DNA from: Lysobacter enzymogenes
GTDB taxonomy: Bacteria; Pseudomonadota; Gammaproteobacteria; Xanthomonadales; Xanthomonadaceae
Direction: 5' to 3'
Assembly: GCF_023617245.1 (NCBI RefSeq)
Contig: NZ_CP067396.1
Location: forward strand, 372,001 to 436,000
Length of the DNA stretch: 64,000 nucleotides
Shown here in pieces: positions 37,521-44,512 of the stretch. Position 1 is the stretch's first letter. Each line of letters opens with the position of its first letter. A program made the translations under genes and the position numbers. Under the pieces are notes generated by a model. That model saw only the letters and a program-made list of their open reading frames with translations. It made no database searches and was not told the DNA's origin.

Positions 37521-37602
37521 TCGGCGGAGCCCGCGCCTGCTTCAGGCCATCAACGTCCGGGACCCACGCGTTCCGCGACGACATCACGTCAAGGAGAGCC
37601 GT

Positions 37603-37734
37603 ATGAAGACCGCCAATGCCAAGTCCGCCGCGCCGTCGCCGAAGCTGGCGCCCGGCCAGCAGCAGAAGAAGACCCAGGGCCAGGGCCAGCAGTTCGCGCC
37701 GCGCTCGTGCTCGCGTTTCATCTACTGCGTCTGA
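37603..37734 (+). CDS. putative RiPP precursor peptide A (43 aa)
   Basis: A 43-aa ORF with the strong ribosome binding site AAGGAGAG. The leader part (residues 1-33) is basic and Gln/Lys/Pro-rich: MKTANAKSAAPSPKLAPG, then a QQQKKTQGQGQQ stretch, with no acidic residue. The C-terminal part is APRSCSRFIYCV, with Cys36 and Cys42 and Ser35 and Ser37 flanking the first Cys. The core resembles that of peptide B (37829), which shares IYC and the C-x4/5-C spacing, while the leaders differ. Placed 371 nt upstream of a LanM-type dehydratase-domain gene, this is best explained as a ribosomal precursor for post-translational modification. No double-Gly cleavage site is visible. Confidence 0.72.
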   Translation: MKTANAKSAAPSPKLAPGQQQKKTQGQGQQFAPRSCSRFIYCV

Positions 37735-37828
37735 GTCGTCGCCCGTGAGCTGCGCGCGGGCGCGTCCCGCGCAACGTTCCCCCGCCGCGGCCGTCGCCGC
37801 GGCCTCGCCACCGTAGGAGAACCGACCC

Positions 37829-37969
37829 ATGAAGAAGCAAGCCGCCACCGTGAAGCCCGCCGCCAAGCCGGCCAACGCCGCGCTGAAGCTGGGCGAAGTG
37901 CGCAAGCAGGCGCCGGCCCAGGCCGCCTATCGCGCGTCCACCTGCATCCGCATCTACTGCATCCTCTGA
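37829..37969 (+). CDS. putative RiPP precursor peptide B (46 aa)
   Basis: A 46-aa ORF with the ribosome binding site TAGGAGA 9 nt upstream. Leader: MKKQAATVKPAAKPANAALK, then LGEVRKQAPAQAAYR. The C-terminal part is ASTCIRIYCIL, with Cys39 and Cys44 and Ser37 and Thr38 before the first Cys. It shares an [S/T]-C-x-R-(F)-I-Y-C core with peptide A, one residue shorter between the cysteines. Both leaders carry KL followed by a Gly within a few residues (PKLAPG, LKLGEV), a possible recognition element. It is followed by a 12-bp hairpin with a short T-run. Confidence 0.72.
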   Translation: MKKQAATVKPAAKPANAALKLGEVRKQAPAQAAYRASTCIRIYCIL

Positions 37970-37987
37970 CGCCGATCGCCGCACCCG

Positions 37988-38016
37988 ACGACGGCCGGCC
38001 GCGCGCCGGCCGTCGT
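37988..38016 (+). terminator. GC hairpin with short T-run between precursors and enzymes
   Basis: The arms 37988-37999 and 38005-38016 (ACGACGGCCGGC and complement) form a perfect 12-bp stem with a 5-nt loop CGCGC, followed by TTCT directly after the CGT end. It begins 19 nt past the peptide B stop. Such hairpins in RiPP operons give a partial terminator that makes precursor mRNA more abundant than enzyme mRNA. The T-run is short, so read-through is expected. Confidence 0.65.
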
Positions 38017-38105
38017 TTCTGCGCCGCCGCGCGGCGAGGACGCGTGCGTCGCGGCCGCCGCCCGCCGCCGCCGTCCACGTACGCCGCCGCGCGCTCCACG
38101 ATGAG

Positions 38106-40631
38106 ATGCCGCCGCGCCGCGCGATGACGTCCGCCCGCTCCGTTCCGCCCCCTTCGCCGACCCGCACCGCCTCGCGCCCGCAGCGCGACGAGGCCGGCGC
38201 CTTGCTGCAACGCTGGCTGTCCGCGCTGGAGCGCGGCGGCGACGCGTGGTGGTGGCCGCCGCGCGCGCGCCTGGGCGCGGGCGGTTTGCTCGAACCCGCA
38301 CGCGCGTGGCGCGGCGCCGCCGATGCCGCGCGCCTGCGCGAGTGGCTGGCCGATCCGCGCCTGCGCGCCTGGCGCGTATTCCTGGCCGCGCTGGAGCGCG
38401 ATTGCGCCGCGCTCGCGCGCCGCCACGCGGCGCGGGTGGCGCCGGCCGCGCTGGCGCTGGACAACGGCGACCTGCACGCGCCGGTGGTGGTGCAGGCGCT
38501 GCGCCACTGCCTGGCGCCGCGGCGCACGCGCCTGCACGCGCGGCTGCAGGCGCTGCGCGACAGCCACCGGCGCTTTCTCGAACTGTTCCTGCGCCGGCTG
38601 CGCCGCGACGGCGAGGCCGGCGCGCTCGGCGCCCACGGCCGCAGCGGCGCGGCGGTCGCGCTGTGGGCGCATCCGGAGGAAACCCACAACGGCCGCCAGC
38701 GCGTGCTGCGGGTCGAATTCGAGCGCGGCGGCGCGCTGGCCTACAAGCCGCGCCCGGCCGACGCCGAGATCGCGTTCCTGGCCGCGCGCGAACGCGCCGG
38801 CGTGTTCGCCGCGATCAACGCCCTGCCGGCCGCGGCCGGCCCGGTGCGGTTGCCGACCCTGGACGCATTCCACGGCGCGCCGCGCGCGCGCGATCGCGGC
38901 CGCTATCTGTGGCAGGAATGGATCGAACCGCCGCCCGGTTACCGCCGCATCCGCGGCGCCGACCGCGGCGAGCACGAGCGCGCCACCGTACTGGCGCCGC
39001 GCGCGGCCGCGCGGCTGTGGCGCCGCGCCGGCAATCTGGCCGCGGCGTGCTTCGGTTTCGGCCTGGTCGATCTCGGCCCGGGCAACGTGCTGGCCGGCGA
39101 GCGCGACGGCGAGACCGTGCTGATCCCGGTGGACCTGGAAATCTGCCTGTTCCCGGTGCGGCGGCTGGAGGACACCGGCCTGGTCGTCGGCGAGCGCGAC
39201 GAAGGCAGTTACGCGCCCGGGCTGGAACGCGCCGGCCCGGCGCAGAGCGAAGGGCCGGCGCTGGTGTGGCTGCGCGAAGACGATCGCGCGCGGCTGCGCG
39301 CGGGCGAAGGCGCAGCGCCGGCCGGCGCGCCGATCGAGGCCGGCGGCTGGCGGCTGTGCGCGAACCGGCGGCCGTGGCGTCGCCGCGCCTCGCGCACGCT
39401 GGTGCGCGACCGCGCCGGCGCGGTCGGCTACGCGGCCTACCTGCCGGGCTTCCTGCGCGGCATGTTCGATGCCTGGATGCTGCTGCACTTGAACAACGAG
39501 CGCGTCGCCGACGAACTGCGCCGCGCGCTGCGCGGGGGCTGCACGCGGGTATTGCTGCGGCCGACCGCGGATTACCTGGCCGCGCTCGACGCCGGCGCGT
39601 TCGACCAGGGCGCGGTCGAAGACGCCGCGTCGGCGCGACCGTTCAACGCCGCCGAACGCCGCCAGCTCGCGCGCGGCGACGTGCCGTATTTCTTCCGCCA
39701 GTTGCGCGCCGATGCGCCGCTGTTGGCGCTGTCGCCGCCGCCGCAGTCGCGGCTGCAACGCGTGCCGTTGCGCGGGCCGCAACGGCCGCCGATGAATCCG
39801 GCGCCGGAGTTGCTGGCCGGGCCCGAGTTCGCGCCGCTGGACCTGTGCGTGGCGCTGCGCGACGCGGTCGCGCACGCGCTGGCCGACCCGGCGGCGCGGC
39901 TGCCGGTGTGCGGCGAACGCGGCGACGCGCGCCTGGGCGTGCGCCTGCGCTGGTGGGGCGCGCGCGACGGCGAGGCCGCGTTCGATTGGCCGGCGCAGGA
40001 CCGGCGTCTGATCTATCGCTGGGAAGGCGAATCGATGCACTTGCGGATCGAGGCGCTGTCCGCGACGCCGGCGAGCGACGGCGATCCGGTCGAGGACGAT
40101 GCGCTCGACGACCCCGCGCGGATCGCCGAGCGCCTGCTGCGCATCGACCGCATCGACGCGGCGCTGCGCGCGCCGTGGACCGCCAGTGGCTTCGCCGACG
40201 CCGCGCTGGACGCGCAACTGCGCGAACGCGTGGACGCGGCGATGGACTGGCTGCAGCGCGTGGTCGCGCGCCACGGCTGGCCCGGCCGGGCCCTGGTCGG
40301 CGCGGACGCCGCCGCGGCCGCGTGCCGGCTGTTGCAGCATGCCGACGGGCCGCGCGCGTTCCAGGACCGCTGCCTGCGCCTGGTCGAACGCGCCGCCCGC
40401 GACGGCGACATGAGCCTGCGCGAGCTGGCCTACCTCACCGACGCGCTGCGCGTGCAGCGCGGCCGCAAGCAGCGCTTCGGCACCAAGTTCCGCCGCCGCG
40501 GCGCGGCGCTGGAGCCGTGTCCGATCGAGCAGCCGGCGCAGGTCGACGCGCGGCGCCGGGCGATGGGGCTGGAGCCGCTGGCCGATTACGCGCGGCGCGT
40601 GCGCAGCGCGTTCGAGGCGGCGCCGGCATGA
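38106..40631 (+). CDS. LanM-type dehydratase/kinase-domain protein (DUF4135-like) lacking a LanC cyclase domain
   Basis: An 841-aa protein (ATG 38106; ATG 38124 is an alternative). It shows the N-terminal dehydratase half of class II lanthipeptide synthetases, which phosphorylates Ser/Thr and eliminates phosphate. Visible kinase-like elements: EFERGGALAYKPRP with Lys214 (residues 204-217), FGFGLVDLGPGNVLAG (316-331) in place of the LanM DxHxEN loop, and VLIPVDLEICLFP (338-350) with the metal-binding Asp. A later segment AAYLPGFLRGMFDAWML fits the end of the domain. LanM proteins continue for about 400 residues with a zinc LanC domain (GxxHG, CHG). Here there is no HG or CHG motif, and the C-terminal part (RGRKQRFGTKF region) is different. 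The stop overlaps the next ATG. Confidence 0.8.
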   Translation: MPPRRAMTSARSVPPPSPTRTASRPQRDEAGALLQRWLSALERGGDAWWWPPRARLGAGGLLEPARAWRGAADAARLREWLADPRLRAWRVFLAALERDCAALARRHAARVAPAALALDNGDLHAPVVVQALRHCLAPRRTRLHARLQALRDSHRRFLELFLRRLRRDGEAGALGAHGRSGAAVALWAHPEETHNGRQRVLRVEFERGGALAYKPRPADAEIAFLAARERAGVFAAINALPAAAGPVRLPTLDAFHGAPRARDRGRYLWQEWIEPPPGYRRIRGADRGEHERATVLAPRAAARLWRRAGNLAAACFGFGLVDLGPGNVLAGERDGETVLIPVDLEICLFPVRRLEDTGLVVGERDEGSYAPGLERAGPAQSEGPALVWLREDDRARLRAGEGAAPAGAPIEAGGWRLCANRRPWRRRASRTLVRDRAGAVGYAAYLPGFLRGMFDAWMLLHLNNERVADELRRALRGGCTRVLLRPTADYLAALDAGAFDQGAVEDAASARPFNAAERRQLARGDVPYFFRQLRADAPLLALSPPPQSRLQRVPLRGPQRPPMNPAPELLAGPEFAPLDLCVALRDAVAHALADPAARLPVCGERGDARLGVRLRWWGARDGEAAFDWPAQDRRLIYRWEGESMHLRIEALSATPASDGDPVEDDALDDPARIAERLLRIDRIDAALRAPWTASGFADAALDAQLRERVDAAMDWLQRVVARHGWPGRALVGADAAAAACRLLQHADGPRAFQDRCLRLVERAARDGDMSLRELAYLTDALRVQRGRKQRFGTKFRRRGAALEPCPIEQPAQVDARRRAMGLEPLADYARRVRSAFEAAPA

Positions 40632-41896
40632 GCGCCTCGCCGCGTCCGGACGATCCGCCGAGCCAGGACGACACGCCCGACGTGGACTGGTCGCCGCTGT
40701 GGCCGCACTGGGACCGCCGCGCCGCGCTGGCGCCCGGCGCCGGCGCGCCGCCGTTGCCGCCGCAGCGCGCGTTCGCGCTGATCGCGCGCGCGGCCGAACC
40801 GTTCCGCGCCGGCACCCGCTTCATGGCGCTGCCGGACGTGCGTTTCTATCGCGACGGCGCGCAACTGCGCGCGCCCGGCGACCTGCTGCCCGGCGCCGAG
40901 GACCGCGACGATCCGCAACGCTATCTGCAACGGCTGCGCGAACGCCTCGACGGCGCGCGCTTCCAGTTGCGCGTCGCGCATCCGCTGTTCCTGGACTACC
41001 CGCTGTGGGCGCGCACGCGCGCGCTGCTGGCGCCGCTGTTCGCGCGCCTGGGCCTGCCGGCGCTGCCGGTCGAGGCGAGCCTGTGGATCGGCGACGCCGA
41101 CGCGGCCACGCTGGGCCTGCGCCTGGCGCCGCGCCACGTCCTGATCCAGCTGCCGCTGCTGGGCGCGTGCGCGCTGCGTTCGTGGCGGACGCGGCCCGCG
41201 CCCGGGCGCGCGCCGGCGCAAAGTCTGCGCGCGCGGCCCGGCGAGGCGTTGTGTTGGCCGGGCCGGCACTGGCACGAACTCGGCGACGAAGGCGGTTGCC
41301 TCGGCCTGGCCCTGCGCGTGCCGGTGCGCGGCGGCGACGCGATGATCGCGGCCAAGGATGCGTTGGCCGACAGCGTCGACGCCGAACTCGGCGCCGACGA
41401 ACGCGTGGCGATGCTCGACTTCCCGCCGCCGCGCGCGCAGCGCGGCGCGACCGCGCTGGCGCCGCTGGCGCGGGTCGCCGCGGCGATGCGCACGGCGGTG
41501 GCGGCCGGCGAACTGGAACGCAGCGTGCGCGCCGGCTGGCTGGAACGCGTCAGCGCCGGCGCGCTGGAACCGGTGCCGGTGCCGCGCGCGCCGTCGCGCC
41601 TGCGCGCCGGCGACGAGGTCGAATGCGATCCGCGCAATCCGCTGCTGCGCCTGCGCGAAGACGCGGGTTGGCGCTGGGCGGTGGCCGGCCACAGCTTCGC
41701 CATGCCCGATCACCCGCGCCTGGATCGCCTGCTGGCGCAGTTGCGCAGCGGCGAAGCGGCGCGCGTGTCGGCGTTGTGCGCGCGCGAGTCCGGGCACGAA
41801 TCCGGCCGCGGCGTCGATCCCGATCTGGTCGCCGTGCTGCAGCGCTTGTACGAGTTGCGCGGCCTGCGCCGCCGCGGCGATGAGGAGGACGCATGA
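40628..41896 (+). CDS. JmjC/cupin-like protein without HxD iron site (pseudo-oxygenase partner?)
   Basis: A 422-aa protein starting at an ATGA overlap with the LanM-like gene. It is similar in layout to the next protein: a Pro-rich N-terminus, a cupin-like core with RPGEALCWPGRHWHELGDEGG (residues 203-223) that lines up with PGDVLYWPADYYHVGESVDG of its neighbour, and a C-terminal domain with GWRWAVAGHSFAMPDHPRLDRLLAQL. The second iron-ligand His (His216) is kept, but the place of the HxD motif reads LGLRLAPRH, with no His-x-Asp. Either it is an inactive scaffold for its paralog or a substrate-binding subunit. No known name can be given. Confidence 0.68.
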   Translation: MSASPRPDDPPSQDDTPDVDWSPLWPHWDRRAALAPGAGAPPLPPQRAFALIARAAEPFRAGTRFMALPDVRFYRDGAQLRAPGDLLPGAEDRDDPQRYLQRLRERLDGARFQLRVAHPLFLDYPLWARTRALLAPLFARLGLPALPVEASLWIGDADAATLGLRLAPRHVLIQLPLLGACALRSWRTRPAPGRAPAQSLRARPGEALCWPGRHWHELGDEGGCLGLALRVPVRGGDAMIAAKDALADSVDAELGADERVAMLDFPPPRAQRGATALAPLARVAAAMRTAVAAGELERSVRAGWLERVSAGALEPVPVPRAPSRLRAGDEVECDPRNPLLRLREDAGWRWAVAGHSFAMPDHPRLDRLLAQLRSGEAARVSALCARESGHESGRGVDPDLVAVLQRLYELRGLRRRGDEEDA

Positions 41897-43194
41897 GCGC
41901 ATCCGACCCGCGCCGCAGCCCGCGCCTGCGCGAGACGCTCGATTGGCCGGCGTTCGTCGCGCAAGACTGGGACCGTCGCCCGGTGCTGTTCAAGGGCGTC
42001 GCCCACGGCCGGCCGTTCGCCCTCGACGAAGTGTTCCGCAGCGCCGTGGCCGCGGCGGCGCGTAGCCGCCGGCGGCTGCCGGAAGAGCCCGACAACACCG
42101 TGCTCACGCTCGGCCGTTTGCAGCAACTCGACCCCGCGCCGTGGATGCCGCGGTGCGAGGACGCGTCGCTGGACGGCTATCGCCAGCGCATGCTGGCCGC
42201 GCTCGGCGAGCGCCGCTACGCGCTGGTGATCAGCGCGTTCCACAGCTACCGCTGGCCGCTGTGGCGCAGCGAGCGCGCGTTCTTCGCGCCGCTGTGGCGC
42301 GAGGCCGGGTTGCCGGTCACCGGCGCGATCACCACCCTGTTCCACGGCAATTACGAATCCACCCCGGTCGGCGTGCACCGCGACCGCTTCGCCACCTTCA
42401 TGGTGCCGGTGCAGGGGCGCAAGCGCATGCGCTTTTGGACGCGCAAGCCGTGGCGCGAGGCGATCTCGACCCTGCCCGATTACCGCGCCCATCTGCACAG
42501 CTCGTTCCTGGTCGAGGCCGAGCCCGGCGACGTGCTGTATTGGCCGGCCGACTACTACCACGTCGGCGAGAGCGTCGACGGCGGCGTCTGCACCAGCGTC
42601 AACCTCGGCGTGCCGCGGCACGAGCACCGGCCGGTGTACGAACTGGAAGACCTGATGGTCGATCTCGGCCGCGCCGACGCGCAGATCGATCCGGCCGCGC
42701 AGCTGCTGCGCGCCGCGTTGCCGGCCGATCTCGCAGTGCTGGCGCCGGCGCGGATCGGCGCCGACGGCGTGCTCGCCGAGGCCTTGCCGCCGGCCTTGCG
42801 CGCGGCGCTGGACAGCGCGCGGGCGATGGCGGCGCCGGCGGCGCTGCGCACGCGGGTGCGCGCGGTGTCGCTGCAGCGCCTGTCGGCCGGCGGCTTCGAA
42901 CCGCCGCCGGCGCGCGCGCCGGCGCGCGCGTTCGCGGCGGACGCGCGGGCGGCCTTGATCGATACCGTGCTGCGCCGGCGCGAGCCCGGCGGCTGGCGCT
43001 TCGCCGCGCACGGCCACGGCCTGCGCGTGGACGGCGAGGCCGCGGCCGAGCGCGCGCTGCTGGCGCGGCTGGACCCGGGCGCGCCGGTGCCGGTGCGCGA
43101 ACTGCTGCGCGGCCGCGCCGGCGAGCGCCGCGCCGCGGCGGCGCTGTTGGCCTGGCTCGACGAATGCCGCGCGTTGCGCCGGCTGCGCGGCTGA
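41893..43194 (+). CDS. JmjC-type Fe(II)/2-oxoglutarate oxygenase-like protein
   Basis: A 433-aa protein, ATGA overlap with the preceding gene. JmjC/cupin-8 landmarks: DWPAFVAQDWDRRPVLFKGV (residues 17-36), then TPVGVHRDRFATFMVPVQGRKRMRFW with His162 and Asp164 as the HxD ligands, and GDVLYWPADYYHVGES with His223 as the third ligand. Lys177 or Arg residues nearby could hold 2-oxoglutarate. A C-terminal region (about 290-433) has GWRFAAHGHGLRVDGEAAAERALLARL and resembles a winged-helix-like domain. JmjC oxygenases hydroxylate side chains in proteins and in some RiPPs. Here hydroxylation of the precursor core is inferred from context. Confidence 0.8.
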   Translation: MSASDPRRSPRLRETLDWPAFVAQDWDRRPVLFKGVAHGRPFALDEVFRSAVAAAARSRRRLPEEPDNTVLTLGRLQQLDPAPWMPRCEDASLDGYRQRMLAALGERRYALVISAFHSYRWPLWRSERAFFAPLWREAGLPVTGAITTLFHGNYESTPVGVHRDRFATFMVPVQGRKRMRFWTRKPWREAISTLPDYRAHLHSSFLVEAEPGDVLYWPADYYHVGESVDGGVCTSVNLGVPRHEHRPVYELEDLMVDLGRADAQIDPAAQLLRAALPADLAVLAPARIGADGVLAEALPPALRAALDSARAMAAPAALRTRVRAVSLQRLSAGGFEPPPARAPARAFAADARAALIDTVLRRREPGGWRFAAHGHGLRVDGEAAAERALLARLDPGAPVPVRELLRGRAGERRAAAALLAWLDECRALRRLRG

Positions 43195-43215
43195 GCGGTC
43201 CGCGGCGGCCCGGTC

Positions 43216-43254
43216 CGGCGCGGCACGATCCGGCGCGGCACGATCCGGCGCGGC
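43216..43254. repeat. 15-bp tandem repeat CGGCGCGGCACGATC (2.6 copies)
   Basis: Copies at 43216-43230 and 43231-43245 and a partial copy from 43246 lie just after the stop of the JmjC-type gene (43194). The rest of the gap to the XRE gene (43195-43403) shows TGATCGC...GCGATCA (about 43294 and 43320), a weak hairpin that could end transcription, and no gene. Confidence 0.7.
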
Positions 43255-43403
43255 GCGGCGAAAAACTTTCGTCCGGCGAAAACTCGGCGCCGTGATCGCT
43301 GCCTGCGGCTTGTGTGACTGCGATCAGCCGGATGCAGCGTATCGGCCTTGCGCGGGCCGTCTCTTGCGCGAAGTTTTGTGGCAGGCGCCGGCGCGCGCCG
43401 CGC

Positions 43404-44117
43404 TCAGCCGTCCTCGCGCCGCGCGCGCGACGGGCGCGGCGGCTCGTAGCGGGCGGCGTCCTGGCGCGCGCCGTCCTGCCGCGCCATCGCTTCGCGCAGG
43501 TGCGCCTCGCCGCCCGAACATACCGCCAGCACCCGGCAGCGGCCCGGCGCGGCGGCGATGTAGGCGTGGCCCATGGCGCTGTCGAAATAGATCGAGTCGC
43601 CGGTCTCGAGTCGCGCCGGCGCGTACAGCTCGGTGTGCAGTTCGATCGCGCCTTCCAGCACCATCGCGAACTCTTCGCCGCTGTGCCGGATCAGTTCGCC
43701 GAACTCGTCCAGACTGCGCGCGCGGACCTCGGCGATGATCGGCACCAGGCGCTTGTTGAGCAGTTCCGAAGCCGGATAGAGGTGATCGTAGTTCTCTGTG
43801 CGGATCGCATAGCCCTCGCCGGCGCGGGTGATGCTGCGGCGTCCGCTGAAGGCGTCGTTGCCGGCCGGCGGCTGGTTCGAGAACAACTCGCCGATGTCGA
43901 CTTCCAGGCCCTGGGCGATGCGGGTGAGCTTGTCGAAGCTCAGCGACATCTTGCCGTTCTCGATCTTGGACAAGGTGGAGATCGGCAGCCCGGTGCGCGC
44001 GCCGATCTCGGCCAGGGTCCAACCGCGCTGGCGGCGCAGGGCGCGCAGGGCGACGCCGGGATTGGGAGCGGCGGCGGGCGCGGCGACGATGACGGTCTTG
44101 CTGCGCTTGGCGGGCAT
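43404..44117 (-). CDS. XRE-family transcriptional regulator with C-terminal cupin
   Basis: A 237-aa regulator. ATG 44117 (MPAKRSKTVIV) is chosen over 44141. The helix-turn-helix covers about residues 22-78: ALRALRRQRGWTLAEIGARTGLPISTLSKIENGKMSLSFDKLTRIAQGL. A cupin-2 domain follows (FGELIRHSGEEFAMVLEGAIELHTELYAPARLETGDSIYFDSAMGHAYI, about 143-192). Its cupin metal residues are partly present (HSGEE, GH). This architecture often controls amino acid or polyamine genes. It is convergent with the RiPP-like operon and divergent from the beta-lactamase-like gene; which it regulates is unknown. Confidence 0.9.
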   Translation of the reverse strand: MPAKRSKTVIVAAPAAAPNPGVALRALRRQRGWTLAEIGARTGLPISTLSKIENGKMSLSFDKLTRIAQGLEVDIGELFSNQPPAGNDAFSGRRSITRAGEGYAIRTENYDHLYPASELLNKRLVPIIAEVRARSLDEFGELIRHSGEEFAMVLEGAIELHTELYAPARLETGDSIYFDSAMGHAYIAAAPGRCRVLAVCSGGEAHLREAMARQDGARQDAARYEPPRPSRARREDG

Positions 44118-44512
44118 GGACGGGGCCGGAAAGGGGCACACGCGACTCTAGGGCGCGGGGCGGAGGCTTGCCAAGCGTGGCGGTCAAGCGATTGTGCGGA
44201 TTGTGAAACGGGGTTGGTCGTTTTGAAAATCGGGTGCGGGGTGTGGGGTGCGGGACTTGAGCTGGAGGTCAGGGGTTTGAGCGGCTGGACTCGGCCTGGG
44301 GCTCAGGCGGGGCTGGCAGGGGCGGGGCAGGAGTGGCCGCGGCTCGGGGCCTTCAGGCGGCGCGTTCGCGCGGGGCGGGCCAGCCGGGCGCCGCCGCCGA
44401 TGCGTCGCTGCGGGCGCGTACACTGCCGGGCTGCCGTCGGCCCCGACGCCGGCGCGCGGTCGCGATGACGGATGTGCCGGGGCGACGCCCCGGGCGAGAG
44501 GGGGTTTTAGGG
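44118..44512. other. 395-nt divergent intergenic region
   Basis: No gene is supported. It contains G-rich stretches (GTGCGGGGTGTGGGGTGCGG near 44233) and a possible -10 TACACT (44409-44414) with a Shine-Dalgarno-like GAGAGGGGG at about 44496 before ATG 44513. On the minus side the XRE gene start lies at 44117. Nothing else is recognisable. Confidence 0.5.

Larger units (their letters stand above)
37249..37602 (+). other. 354-nt leader/promoter region of the RiPP-like operon
   Basis: No coding signal. It contains, in order: GC-rich sequence from the YdcF-like stop; a 9-bp inverted repeat (37428-37436 and 37457-37465); a TAGAGT -10-like box (37473-37478); a 27-nt imperfect palindrome (37494-37520); and the ribosome binding site AAGGAGAG 6 nt before ATG 37603. 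The order fits an operator, promoter and structured leader. Confidence 0.55.

Noticed and set aside
37603..37969. The two small peptides as a toxin-antitoxin pair or leader peptides for attenuation
   Set aside because: There is no toxin- or antitoxin-like fold and no run of regulatory codons. The shared C-terminal Cys core next to a LanM-type gene fits a RiPP precursor better, though this is not proven.
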